A stretch of 64,000 nt of DNA from the NCBI GenBank assembly GCA_030445745.1, contig JASUTE010000006.1, positions 1 to 64,000 of the forward strand. Reading direction: 5' to 3'. The position numbers were made by a program, and so were the translations under genes. Positions 25,823 to 33,838 of this stretch are shown piece by piece. The stretch comes from Candidatus Cloacimonadota bacterium (lineage in GTDB: Bacteria; Cloacimonadota; Cloacimonadia; Cloacimonadales; TCS61). Below the pieces are notes generated by a model. The model did no database searches, was not told the origin of the DNA, and saw only the letters and a list, made by a program, of their open reading frames with translations. Position 1 is the stretch's first letter. Each line of letters begins with the position of its first letter.

Positions 25823-27161
25823 GGATCTGAGAGAACTGGAAAAATTAGAGAAAAAATTCAATAGGAAGCAAAAACCTAATATTGCTGTAAATATTCAATC
25901 TAAAATTATTTCAACGGGTTTGTTTATAATCTCACTTTTTATTAAGATTATTGAAATAATAATCTCTATTATTTTTGTAATTTTTGCTGTTGTTGTTCAC
26001 TTTGCATTACTTATAAGAAAAATTTTTACCGGGAAGCCGATCTTGGCAAGAAAACTTATTTTTGGTAAAAAAGCGATTCCTACCCAAATAGCCTATTTTA
26101 ACCTAAAGAACCAGCTGCTAAGGAATCTAGCCTTATTTTACTATGTTATTTTAGGAAAATTATCACTCACTGGCATTGGGATAAGAGAATATAACGCAGA
26201 AAAAAGAATAATTGGAGATTCCTATGCCTACAGTCAAAAACCAGGGATTTTTAATTTATGGTATATCCGCGAGAGCAGTCGTACAGGCTACGAAGGTAAG
26301 CTGGATACCGATTTGGAATATATTTACACTCGTGGTTATTTGAAGGATTTCTTATTGATTTTAAAAACACTGCCAGCGATGGTTTATAATTCCAAAAAAG
26401 ATTCCTATCCTAGCAAAATCAATATGTTTGGAATTAAGCTTCTGAATAAACGTATGAGAGAAGCCATAACTTTAATAGAAAGGCTTGTTAAGTATAGTAG
26501 GCAGGAGAAGATTTTCTTTGTCAATCCAGATTGTTTGAATAAAATATTTAAAGATAAAACCTATTATAGAATTCTAAAGGAAACTGAGTATATTTTCCCA
26601 GATGGAATAGGGATAAATATAGCAGCTAAGATGTTAAATAATCCGCTATTAGAAAATCTGAACGGTACCGATATGCTGCCATATTTGTGCGAAAATGCAG
26701 TAAAAAATAGGTTCAGAATATTTTTGTTGGGTGCTCAACCTGGGGTAGCTGAAAAAGCTAAAGCTAATTTAATAAAAAAGTTTAATGGTTTGCAAATAAG
26801 TGGTACGCAGCATGGTTATTTTGGCAAAGAGGAAGAGCAAAAAGTGATAGAAAAAATAAACAAAAGTAAAACTGACATCTTATTGGTAGCGCTGGGAGTT
26901 CCTAAGCAAGAGAAATGGATTTGTGGGAATTTGTCTAAGCTGCAGGTAAAAGTTGCTATGGGAGTGGGAGGGTTATTCGATTTTTACTCAGGAAAGATAA
27001 AAAGGGCACCCCGCTGGATGCGCGAAGTAGGTTTAGAATGGCTGTACAGAGTCTTACAAGAGCCAAAGCGGATGTGGAGAAGATATATAATCGGGAATCC
27101 TTTGTTTTTGCTTAGAGTAATAAAGTGGAAAATGGCAAAACAAAATATAGGAGAACTTTAA
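25815..27161 (+). CDS. Inactive sugar-phosphate-transferase-like domain fused to WecG/TagA/CpsF glycosyltransferase
   Basis: 448 residues from ATG 25815 (an earlier in-frame start at 25767 would run deep into the previous gene). N-terminal part, about 30-190: membrane segment(s) 35-75, then LGKLSLTGIGIREYN, QKPGIFNLWYIRESSR and LKDFLLILKTLPAMV, the tail blocks of bacterial sugar transferases, but the DE dyad position is R103-N104 and KFRSM is missing. C-terminal part, about 205-440: a complete WecG family domain with IFFVNPDCLNKIF, YIFPDGIGINIAAKML, ENLNGTDMLPYLCENA, FLLGAQPGVAEKAK, DILLVALGVPKQEKWI and GVGGLFDFYSGKIKRAPRWM. Only the second half should be catalytic. Confidence 0.88.
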   Translation: MGRDLRELEKLEKKFNRKQKPNIAVNIQSKIISTGLFIISLFIKIIEIIISIIFVIFAVVVHFALLIRKIFTGKPILARKLIFGKKAIPTQIAYFNLKNQLLRNLALFYYVILGKLSLTGIGIREYNAEKRIIGDSYAYSQKPGIFNLWYIRESSRTGYEGKLDTDLEYIYTRGYLKDFLLILKTLPAMVYNSKKDSYPSKINMFGIKLLNKRMREAITLIERLVKYSRQEKIFFVNPDCLNKIFKDKTYYRILKETEYIFPDGIGINIAAKMLNNPLLENLNGTDMLPYLCENAVKNRFRIFLLGAQPGVAEKAKANLIKKFNGLQISGTQHGYFGKEEEQKVIEKINKSKTDILLVALGVPKQEKWICGNLSKLQVKVAMGVGGLFDFYSGKIKRAPRWMREVGLEWLYRVLQEPKRMWRRYIIGNPLFLLRVIKWKMAKQNIGEL

Positions 27162-27162
27162 A

Positions 27163-27882
27163 ATGCCACTGGATCCAGATGTTCGCAAGGAATTTTTGAA
27201 TAAATATACAGATAAAAATCTGAAAAAAAGGCAGAAAAAATATTACAAAAAAGTAGTTATTTGGCAGTTGGTAGTAAAAGTTTCCTACTTTTTGAAGCGT
27301 ACACTTGATATCTTGTTATCACTTTTTTTTCTTATACTTTTGTCTCCAGTTTTTCTTTTTACTGCTCTTGCAATCGTAGTCGAAGATTCTGGTCCCATAT
27401 TTTATACACAAACTCGAATTGGAAAAGATGGAAAGCCATTTGATTTTTACAAATTTCGCTCTATGTTGGTGCAAGCAGAGCAAAAAAAAGATGAACTTTT
27501 TAAAAATAATGAATCTAAAGATGGTGTTATCTTCAAAATGAAAAAAGATCCTCGCATTACTAGAATAGGGCGTTTTATTAGAAAATTCAGCATAGATGAA
27601 TTACCTCAACTGTTAAATGTGCTAAAAGGAGATATGAGTTTAGTGGGACCACGACCGCCTTTGCCAGAAGAGGTGAATAAATACAGTTTGGAAGACAGGA
27701 AGCGCTTGCATATTAAACCAGGAATAACGTGTATCTGGCAGGTGAGTGGGCGTAGCGATATTCCCTTTAATAGGCAGGTAGAGCTTGATAAACAATATAT
27801 AAGTAGTCAAAGTTTTTGGAAGGATTTATTAATTTTGCTGAAGACAATTCCTGCTGTAATTACTGGTAAGGGCGCTTATTAG
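27163..27882 (+). CDS. Undecaprenyl-phosphate sugar-1-phosphate transferase (initiating enzyme)
   Basis: 239 residues, short single-hairpin type. Membrane-entering helix about 45-70; GPIFYTQTRIGKDGKPF, FYKFRSM, RITRIGRFIRKFSIDELPQL with the catalytic pair D145-E146, GDMSLVGPRPPLPEEV, KPGITCIWQVSGRSDI. It transfers a sugar phosphate to undecaprenyl phosphate and so starts the lipid-linked glycan repeat. It lies between two genes that carry dead copies of the same domain, so it is the only active copy here. Starts one base after the preceding stop. Confidence 0.95.
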   Translation: MPLDPDVRKEFLNKYTDKNLKKRQKKYYKKVVIWQLVVKVSYFLKRTLDILLSLFFLILLSPVFLFTALAIVVEDSGPIFYTQTRIGKDGKPFDFYKFRSMLVQAEQKKDELFKNNESKDGVIFKMKKDPRITRIGRFIRKFSIDELPQLLNVLKGDMSLVGPRPPLPEEVNKYSLEDRKRLHIKPGITCIWQVSGRSDIPFNRQVELDKQYISSQSFWKDLLILLKTIPAVITGKGAY

Positions 27883-27984
27883 CAGGATATTTTTTGTATT
27901 GAGTAATATAATTGTTGACAAGATTGATAATTATAATGTTGTTTTTAAAAAAATGGTAAAATAATGAGCTAATGGGAGGTTTCC

Positions 27985-28329
27985 ATGAAAATTGATTTCC
28001 AAAAGGATGGAAAGATTGGGATTATTAAAATATTTGGGCGCTTGGATGCGGCTAATTCCAAGGAATTAAAAGAGAAATTCCAAGGTTATTTGGATGAGGT
28101 GGTTTTTTTTGTTATGGATTTTTCGGAATTAGAATTTATCGATAGCACGGGGCTGGGAGCTATTATAAGTTCATTAAAGCATGCTTCCGAGATGGGGGGA
28201 GATGTTTATATAGCAAATTTGCAACCCAAACCTCGCATGGTTTTCAATATAACTAGGGCTTATAAAGTTTTTGAAGTTTTCGACGATGTAGAAGCAGCTG
28301 TTTCTGCAATTAAAGAAATTGCCAAGTAA
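27985..28329 (+). CDS. STAS-domain anti-sigma factor antagonist
   Basis: 114 residues, a lone STAS domain; GGGAGG precedes ATG 27985. GIIKIFGRLDAANSKELKEK, VVFFVMDFSELEFIDSTGLG (phosphorylation site S54/T55 in DSTGLG, as in RsbV-type proteins) and FNITRAYKVFEVFDDVEAAV. In partner switching such proteins, when unphosphorylated, bind the anti-sigma kinase; the kinase phosphorylates them and a SpoIIE-type phosphatase resets them. Those two activities are encoded at 13743 and 16142. Its place inside the glycan locus suggests it governs glycan synthesis or export. No sigma factor is encoded in the window, so the output may be a direct protein interaction. Confidence 0.93.
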   Translation: MKIDFQKDGKIGIIKIFGRLDAANSKELKEKFQGYLDEVVFFVMDFSELEFIDSTGLGAIISSLKHASEMGGDVYIANLQPKPRMVFNITRAYKVFEVFDDVEAAVSAIKEIAK

Positions 28330-28338
28330 TGGTGGAAT

Positions 28339-29790
28339 ATGAAATGTTTAATATATTCTCCTAACTCGCAAACTAAGTGGATGAAAGATTATTTCCCCGA
28401 TGTGCACCCCTTTTTTTTGAAAATACTTAATAAACCGCTGCTGGAATACTACATAGATTTTTGTGTTATTAATAATATTAGTGAGATCAGAGTAATGATA
28501 AATAACTCTTCGCGGGTTTTGGAAGAGTATTTTGAAGATGGCACCCAGTGGGGAGTAAAATTAAGCTATAATTTAGCAAAGCCTGAAGATAACCTTCAGA
28601 AAATTTTATTCAAAAATTCCAACTTTTGCAAAGATGAAAAGCTATTTATTATTCAAGGCTACCAGTTTTTGCATTACCACAAGGAAAAGAAACAATATAG
28701 ATTTTTGCAATCTTCAGAAAATACAAAATTGGGTGATGTGAAGAATGGATTATTCCTGTTAGATAGGACAAATATTTTAAATTCCAAATTGGAGGAGATA
28801 GAGGAATGTGAGGAACCGGAGCTGGGAATTACGCAGATAGATGGGATAAAAAAATATTTTGCTTTGAATATAAGCCTATTAAAAGAACATAATCAGGAAT
28901 ATGTGTTACCTGGTTATAACAATGACAAAGATGAATTTATAGGCAAAAATGTAGTTTGCGCTAATTTCAAAGAATTAAAAAAACCGATAATGATCGGTGA
29001 TAATGTTCAAATAAAATCTAAAGCCAATGTAGGGCCCAATGTAATTTTAGGTAATAATGTTATAATAGATAGTGGCACCAAGGTGGAGCAGAGTATTATC
29101 TATGATCTTTCCTATATTGGCAGTGATTTAGAAATAATAGATAAAATAATTTACAAAAAGCGGTTAATAGACCCTTTCAGCGGTGAATTTACCCACATAG
29201 TGGACAATTTTTTAGTATCCGATATTCAGGAAAAGTTGGTGCAAAGGTTTTTTAAAAGGCTGCTCAACAGTGTTTCAGCATTTTTGTTGGCAATAATTGG
29301 TCTGATTCCCTACATTTTTTTCTGTTTGCTTCATCGCTTAGGTAGATTAAGAAGTAAGAAACGCGAATTTTATGTGAATAGAAATGCTAAAACTAAAATT
29401 TTTACCATCTGGAAAGTTGCTAAGCCCAATTTTATCAGCACTTTGTTTTTCCGATTATCTTTGAATAAATATCCCTTATTATGGGCAGTAGTGAAGGGAG
29501 ACATCTATTTAGTAGGGAATCATCTTATTCCCAAATGTCCGCAAGGTTTAATAAAAATGAATAATCTGCCCAGCTATCACCCGGGGATTTTTGATTATTC
29601 CGATATGTTGCCTAGCAAAGTGAGTGATATTGAATTTGAATTGAATGAGCTTTACTACTGCAATAATTCATCTTTATGGTTAGATATAAAAGTTTTCTTC
29701 CGTGCTATATTTAATAGAATCTTTTCTGTTTGGGATCGGATTAATGAGAGGGAAACCAGATTCCCAGACAAAGGTGATTATGTTAAATAA
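28339..29790 (+). CDS. Nucleotidyltransferase-like / left-handed helix / inactive sugar transferase fusion
   Basis: 483 residues in three parts. 1-190: resembles sugar-nucleotide pyrophosphorylases (HPFFLKILNKPLLEYYIDFC, ISEIRVMINNSSRVLEEYFE, WGVKLSYNLA), yet the N-terminal nucleotide-binding GGxGTR loop is absent (MKCLIYSPNSQTKWM). 205-275: hexapeptide-like repeats (IGDNVQIKSKANVGPNVILG). 290-480: membrane hairpin about 303-328 and the tail of a sugar transferase (FTIWKVAKPN, VVKGDIYLVGNH, YHPGIFDYSDML, SSLWLDIKVFFRAI), with N376-K377 where the catalytic DE should be. The whole protein looks non-catalytic and membrane-bound, perhaps a scaffold or regulator of the glycan machinery; that is inference. 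Confidence 0.75.
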   Translation: MKCLIYSPNSQTKWMKDYFPDVHPFFLKILNKPLLEYYIDFCVINNISEIRVMINNSSRVLEEYFEDGTQWGVKLSYNLAKPEDNLQKILFKNSNFCKDEKLFIIQGYQFLHYHKEKKQYRFLQSSENTKLGDVKNGLFLLDRTNILNSKLEEIEECEEPELGITQIDGIKKYFALNISLLKEHNQEYVLPGYNNDKDEFIGKNVVCANFKELKKPIMIGDNVQIKSKANVGPNVILGNNVIIDSGTKVEQSIIYDLSYIGSDLEIIDKIIYKKRLIDPFSGEFTHIVDNFLVSDIQEKLVQRFFKRLLNSVSAFLLAIIGLIPYIFFCLLHRLGRLRSKKREFYVNRNAKTKIFTIWKVAKPNFISTLFFRLSLNKYPLLWAVVKGDIYLVGNHLIPKCPQGLIKMNNLPSYHPGIFDYSDMLPSKVSDIEFELNELYYCNNSSLWLDIKVFFRAIFNRIFSVWDRINERETRFPDKGDYVK

Positions 29791-30772
29791 GCTAAATTCA
29801 ATGCTCTGGGGTAAATCGTTGCAGGCTTATGTAATTAGCCGGAATCCTATTATTATCATAAGTTTTTGGTATGATTTTATCAACAATCTGGAAGCATTTT
29901 TGGAGATAATACCAGAGGCGAAAAAGGTTATTTTAATCTTTAAATGCGGTCATTACAAAAGCAGGGAAAGTGCTAGTGAAATAGCTAAACAGATGCAGAA
30001 ACTATCCATTGGATTACCAAAATTAGATTATTATGTGCTGGCAAATTCGCAGGAAGAGTTACAGAACTTTTTTTTGGAAAAAGTTAAAGCGGTGTTTGTT
30101 AATCAAAATGCCTTTTTAGATGAAAAACGATATAAGATTTTGAATTTCAAAAAGAAATATAAAGCAGTATATCTGGCTAGATTTTCCCCAATAAAACGGC
30201 ATTATTTAGCAAAAAAAATAGATAATATTTTGTTTATAGGAAATTATAGCAAAACCGATAAAACATATTTTCAGGAAACTATGCTCGAATTTGGTCAAAA
30301 AGCTGTTTGGAAAAGGAAAATATTTGCCTTACGGGTGCCTTACTATTTTAATAAAGCACATGTGGGGTTGATACTTTCTGAAGTTGAAGGTGCTTCTTAT
30401 GTGACTACGGAATATCTGTTGTGCGGCTTACCTGTGGTTTCCACTTTGAACAAGGGAGGACGGAATGTTTTCCTACAAAAATATGGAAAATTGGTTGAAG
30501 CAGACCCCGAAGCTGTACAAGAAGCAGTAGAAGAATTTATAGATAAGAAATATTCTGCTGAGGATATTCGTGAAACAGCAATAATGCATATGAAACAGCA
30601 TAGAAAAAGATTTATAGAGTTAATAAATAAAATTTATGCTGAAGCAGGAGTTAACAAAGATTTTGCTAAAGAGTGGGATAAAGTATTTACACATAAAATG
30701 GGTTTACGATGTGGAAACTGGCCGTGGATTTATAGGAAGAGGATTCTAAAAGAAAGTGAAAGAATAGCTTAA
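29780..30772 (+). CDS. Glycosyltransferase-like protein (GT-B, divergent)
   Basis: 330 residues. ATG 29780 is chosen for AAAGGTG just upstream; it overlaps the previous gene by 11 bases. Donor-side features: YKAVYLARFSPIKRHYLAKK, ILFIGNYSKTDKTYF, KAHVGLILSEVEGASYVTTE with the E...E..L pattern, and LLCGLPVVSTLNKGGRNVFL. The acceptor half is short and unrecognised. Most like GT1/GT4 transferases found in exopolysaccharide loci. Final base of the stop (TAATG) is shared with the next start. Confidence 0.7.
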   Translation: MLNKLNSMLWGKSLQAYVISRNPIIIISFWYDFINNLEAFLEIIPEAKKVILIFKCGHYKSRESASEIAKQMQKLSIGLPKLDYYVLANSQEELQNFFLEKVKAVFVNQNAFLDEKRYKILNFKKKYKAVYLARFSPIKRHYLAKKIDNILFIGNYSKTDKTYFQETMLEFGQKAVWKRKIFALRVPYYFNKAHVGLILSEVEGASYVTTEYLLCGLPVVSTLNKGGRNVFLQKYGKLVEADPEAVQEAVEEFIDKKYSAEDIRETAIMHMKQHRKRFIELINKIYAEAGVNKDFAKEWDKVFTHKMGLRCGNWPWIYRKRILKESERIA

Positions 30773-32799
30773 TGGAAATACCACCAAACGAACCATATTT
30801 ATTAGAAGAGGAGAAAAGTGATTTCTTCAAATTCGATAAGCGTATTCTCTTTTTAACTATCAAGAGAAAATTGATGCTAATCGTAATCACTTCTTTTTTG
30901 GTTAGTGTAGTGGTAGCAGTGTGGTCTAGTATAGCTATAAAGGGAGAGTTTGTAGCTAAAACTACCCTGATAAGATATAGTAAAAATATTACTCGTAATT
31001 CACCTATTCCTTATTTGTACCAGGATCTTAGTTTAAATACTATAATGCAATATGTGCGGATGCGAGAAAATTTAGAGGAAATAATAAACAGACTGAATTT
31101 ACAAGTCACTCCTCAGCAGTTATTTGGGGCAATTTCGGTTGAAAGGGGAAGTCGATCTGATATACTAGTAATTTCAGCAGCTCATAGCAGCCGCGATGTA
31201 GCTGTAGATATAGCCAATACAACCGCTGAAGTTTTTATTGAAAACTATAATCAGATATTAAATAGTGCTACCAAGGATATTTACGATTACTATGTGAACC
31301 AGCGTAAAGAACTTTTGCAGCAATTGGAAAAAGATCAGCAAGTAATTGAAGCATTCCAAAAAAAGAACAATTTGGTTTCTATTGAAGCCGAGATATCTCG
31401 TAAACAAGATCTTTTAAAGCAATTGGAATTAGATAGATTGAATACTAAGAGACAGATAGATGCGAACAAATCGATCTTGGGAGATTTAAATGAAAGACTG
31501 AATAACCTGGAAGACGATATTATTCCCGTTGGATATACAATAAAAAATACTATTGAAAGTCAGATTAAAAAGAAAAAGAATGAATTATCAATGCTTCTGG
31601 AACAGTACACGCCAGAGCATCCCAAGGTTAAACAATTGCAAGCTGAAATTGAGATACTACAGCAGAAACTGGAAGAAGCTAAAACTAATCGCAAAAATAA
31701 AGATTTTGTAGCTGATGAGATCTCTTATGCCAAAGATCCTACCAGGCAACAGCTTCAATTAGATAAAAACAAATATGAATATGAGTTGCGAGCTTATAGC
31801 CAAAATTTAAAGCAATTTGACCAGCAGATAGAGGATATCCAGAAGGAATTAGAATATCTTTCTCGCAAGCAAAAGGAATTTTACCAATTGAATAGAGCAG
31901 AAGAGCTTACTAAAAATCAACTCGATATGACTGAAAATAGGATAATGGATATAAAAATGGCTATGGAATCGAATGTAAGCGATTTTGAAGTTCTAGAATA
32001 TGCCATACCACCAGAGGATACTGTTGGAACTGGACGAAAAGTTATAGTTTTATCAGCAGGTATAATTACATTTTTCGGGTTGCTCTTCTTCTTCTTAATC
32101 AGAGCACTTTTAGATAACACAGTAAAATCGGAATATGATTTTAAAGAAATTTTAGATATCAAACTGTTAGGTGAAATTCCCAATAAAGAGGAGGCAGATC
32201 CGCTTTACTACCATTCTCAAATGCAACTTGTCTTTGGCCAGTTTATGAATTCTTTGCCTTCCAAAAAACCACAGATTGTCAGCTTTGGCAACGATAAAGC
32301 GGAAACAGGCAAAACTTATCTTATCAAGGAATTCATAGAACTACTTACCTCTCAAGGGAAACGGGTATTATGGATAGAATCTATTTTTGAAAAAGATGAA
32401 GAGATAAGCGATTTTATAATAAATAAACCATTATATAATGGTGAGAAAATAGACAAACATAACATAAACATGATAACAGAAAAACTTCATAAGAGTTATT
32501 TCCTATGCGATGATGATATTTTTAGGAAGGTATTGGATAAGCAAGAGATAAAAATATTTCTATCTCAGCTTTCCGAGTATGATGTTATAATTTGGGAATT
32601 GTTCGAAGTTCATTATTATATGCAGTTATTCACCACTATTGCTTCTTGTACCGATTTGCTGGTTTTCGTGGCACGCTTTGCCGATTCCGGCCGAGATGGG
32701 TTGAGCAATGCTATAGAGTTTTTAAAGGAAAACTCCACGGTTCCACTTGCTGGTATTTTAAACGATGTGGAGGAGGCTTATGCTAAAGTTAAATATTAA
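30772..32799 (+). CDS. Wzz/GNVR chain-length regulator with degenerate BY-kinase domain
   Basis: 675 residues. Membrane spans about 35-55 and 423-445; between them a Wzz domain and long coiled coils (about 170-410, with IPVGYTIKNTIESQIKKKKN and EQYTPEHPKVKQLQAEIEIL). Cytoplasmic part 490-675 follows the BY-kinase plan, but is eroded: P-loop-like GNDKAETGKT (G506-T515), Walker A' VLWIES with E536 in place of the usual Asp, Walker B VIIWEL (W608/E609) in place of hhIIDxPP, and no C-terminal tyrosine cluster. It should set glycan chain length or gate export with the Wza protein next door, but tyrosine-kinase activity is doubtful. Confidence 0.88.
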   Translation: MEIPPNEPYLLEEEKSDFFKFDKRILFLTIKRKLMLIVITSFLVSVVVAVWSSIAIKGEFVAKTTLIRYSKNITRNSPIPYLYQDLSLNTIMQYVRMRENLEEIINRLNLQVTPQQLFGAISVERGSRSDILVISAAHSSRDVAVDIANTTAEVFIENYNQILNSATKDIYDYYVNQRKELLQQLEKDQQVIEAFQKKNNLVSIEAEISRKQDLLKQLELDRLNTKRQIDANKSILGDLNERLNNLEDDIIPVGYTIKNTIESQIKKKKNELSMLLEQYTPEHPKVKQLQAEIEILQQKLEEAKTNRKNKDFVADEISYAKDPTRQQLQLDKNKYEYELRAYSQNLKQFDQQIEDIQKELEYLSRKQKEFYQLNRAEELTKNQLDMTENRIMDIKMAMESNVSDFEVLEYAIPPEDTVGTGRKVIVLSAGIITFFGLLFFFLIRALLDNTVKSEYDFKEILDIKLLGEIPNKEEADPLYYHSQMQLVFGQFMNSLPSKKPQIVSFGNDKAETGKTYLIKEFIELLTSQGKRVLWIESIFEKDEEISDFIINKPLYNGEKIDKHNINMITEKLHKSYFLCDDDIFRKVLDKQEIKIFLSQLSEYDVIIWELFEVHYYMQLFTTIASCTDLLVFVARFADSGRDGLSNAIEFLKENSTVPLAGILNDVEEAYAKVKY

Positions 32800-33835
32800 T
32801 TTTTTTATTTTAATCCTTTTGATAATTTTTATCGCTGGTTGTAGCTCTATTCCAATATTACAAGAAAGCAGAGTAGAAGCACAACCCCAATATTTGGAAG
32901 AGGTAAAAACAGCGCCTGAAGATGATACCAAAATAATTGAAGAATTACAAGATTTACAGAAGGTAGAATATGATGAATACAGAATTGGGCGTGGTAATAC
33001 TTTTGATGTAAAAGTTGTTGGGGAACCCGAACTATTTACCGAAAATGCTATTGTGAAAAATGATGGGTATATTTCACTGCAGATGATAGGTGAAGTTTAC
33101 GTTGCTGGTATGACTTTACCAGAGGCAGTTTCTGAAATTGAAAAGTACTATGCAAAATATTTGCGGGATCCAAAAGTATCGATTATTCCCCGCGAATTGA
33201 AAAGTGCAAATGTAACTATAATGGGCAAGGTGAAGCAACCAGGTAATTATGAAATAACTTCTAATATGAGAGTATTGGATGTAATAGCGGAGGCAAATGG
33301 ATTATCTACAGGATATGTTAATGGTGATACTATAGAGATTTCCGATTTAACCGGAGCGTATCTGGTGAGAGATAATAGGATTTTACCAGTAGATTTTTAT
33401 GAACTTGTTAGAAAAGGTAATATGATACACAACATTCCTGTTTTAGATGGAGATTTTATATATATACCATCACTAATAAACCAAGAAGTTTATATCTTAG
33501 GTAATGTTAAATCCCCTAGTAAATATCCTTATAAAGAAAATATGACTGTGATGCAGATGATAGCTCATGCTGGCGGAATAGATACTGGTAGTTATGCCAA
33601 CGTGTATATTATTCGTGGTGGACTTAACCATCCACGTGTTTTCGAGGTTAGTACCAAAGCTATTCTAAAAGGCAATGTACAAGACTTTCCTATAAAACAA
33701 AATGACATCGTCTATGTTTCTAGAGATTTTTTCAGCTCTTTCAACGAGCTAGTAGGAAAGGTATTGCCCGGCTTGCAAGCCATTCAGTCTGGCTGGATGA
33801 TAAAAGGCTTTATTGAAGACGAGATTAATAAGTAA
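32780..33835 (+). CDS. Wza-type outer-membrane polysaccharide export lipoprotein
   Basis: 351 residues; ATG 32780 follows GGAGGAGG (32769-32776), better than ATG 32765. Lipoprotein signal ending FIAGC (Cys19). Poly_export block YRIGRGNTFDVKVVGEPELF, DGYISLQMIGEVYVAGMTLP, then two or three SLBB units: VTIMGKVKQPGNYEI, VYILGNVKSPSKYPY, with MQMIAHAGGIDTGSYANVYI and IKQNDIVYVSRDFF. Forms the outer-membrane channel for the polymer. Overlaps the Wzz gene by 20 bases, as expected for a paired exporter. Confidence 0.93.
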   Translation: MLKLNINFFILILLIIFIAGCSSIPILQESRVEAQPQYLEEVKTAPEDDTKIIEELQDLQKVEYDEYRIGRGNTFDVKVVGEPELFTENAIVKNDGYISLQMIGEVYVAGMTLPEAVSEIEKYYAKYLRDPKVSIIPRELKSANVTIMGKVKQPGNYEITSNMRVLDVIAEANGLSTGYVNGDTIEISDLTGAYLVRDNRILPVDFYELVRKGNMIHNIPVLDGDFIYIPSLINQEVYILGNVKSPSKYPYKENMTVMQMIAHAGGIDTGSYANVYIIRGGLNHPRVFEVSTKAILKGNVQDFPIKQNDIVYVSRDFFSSFNELVGKVLPGLQAIQSGWMIKGFIEDEINK

Positions 33836-33838
33836 ACA

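Noticed and set aside
27915..27937. TTGACA and TATAAT ahead of the STAS gene
   Set aside because: The 11-base spacing is too short for a sigma-70 promoter. Similar TTGACA hits at 7682, 42699, 48988, 57604 and 60727 also lack a well-spaced -10.
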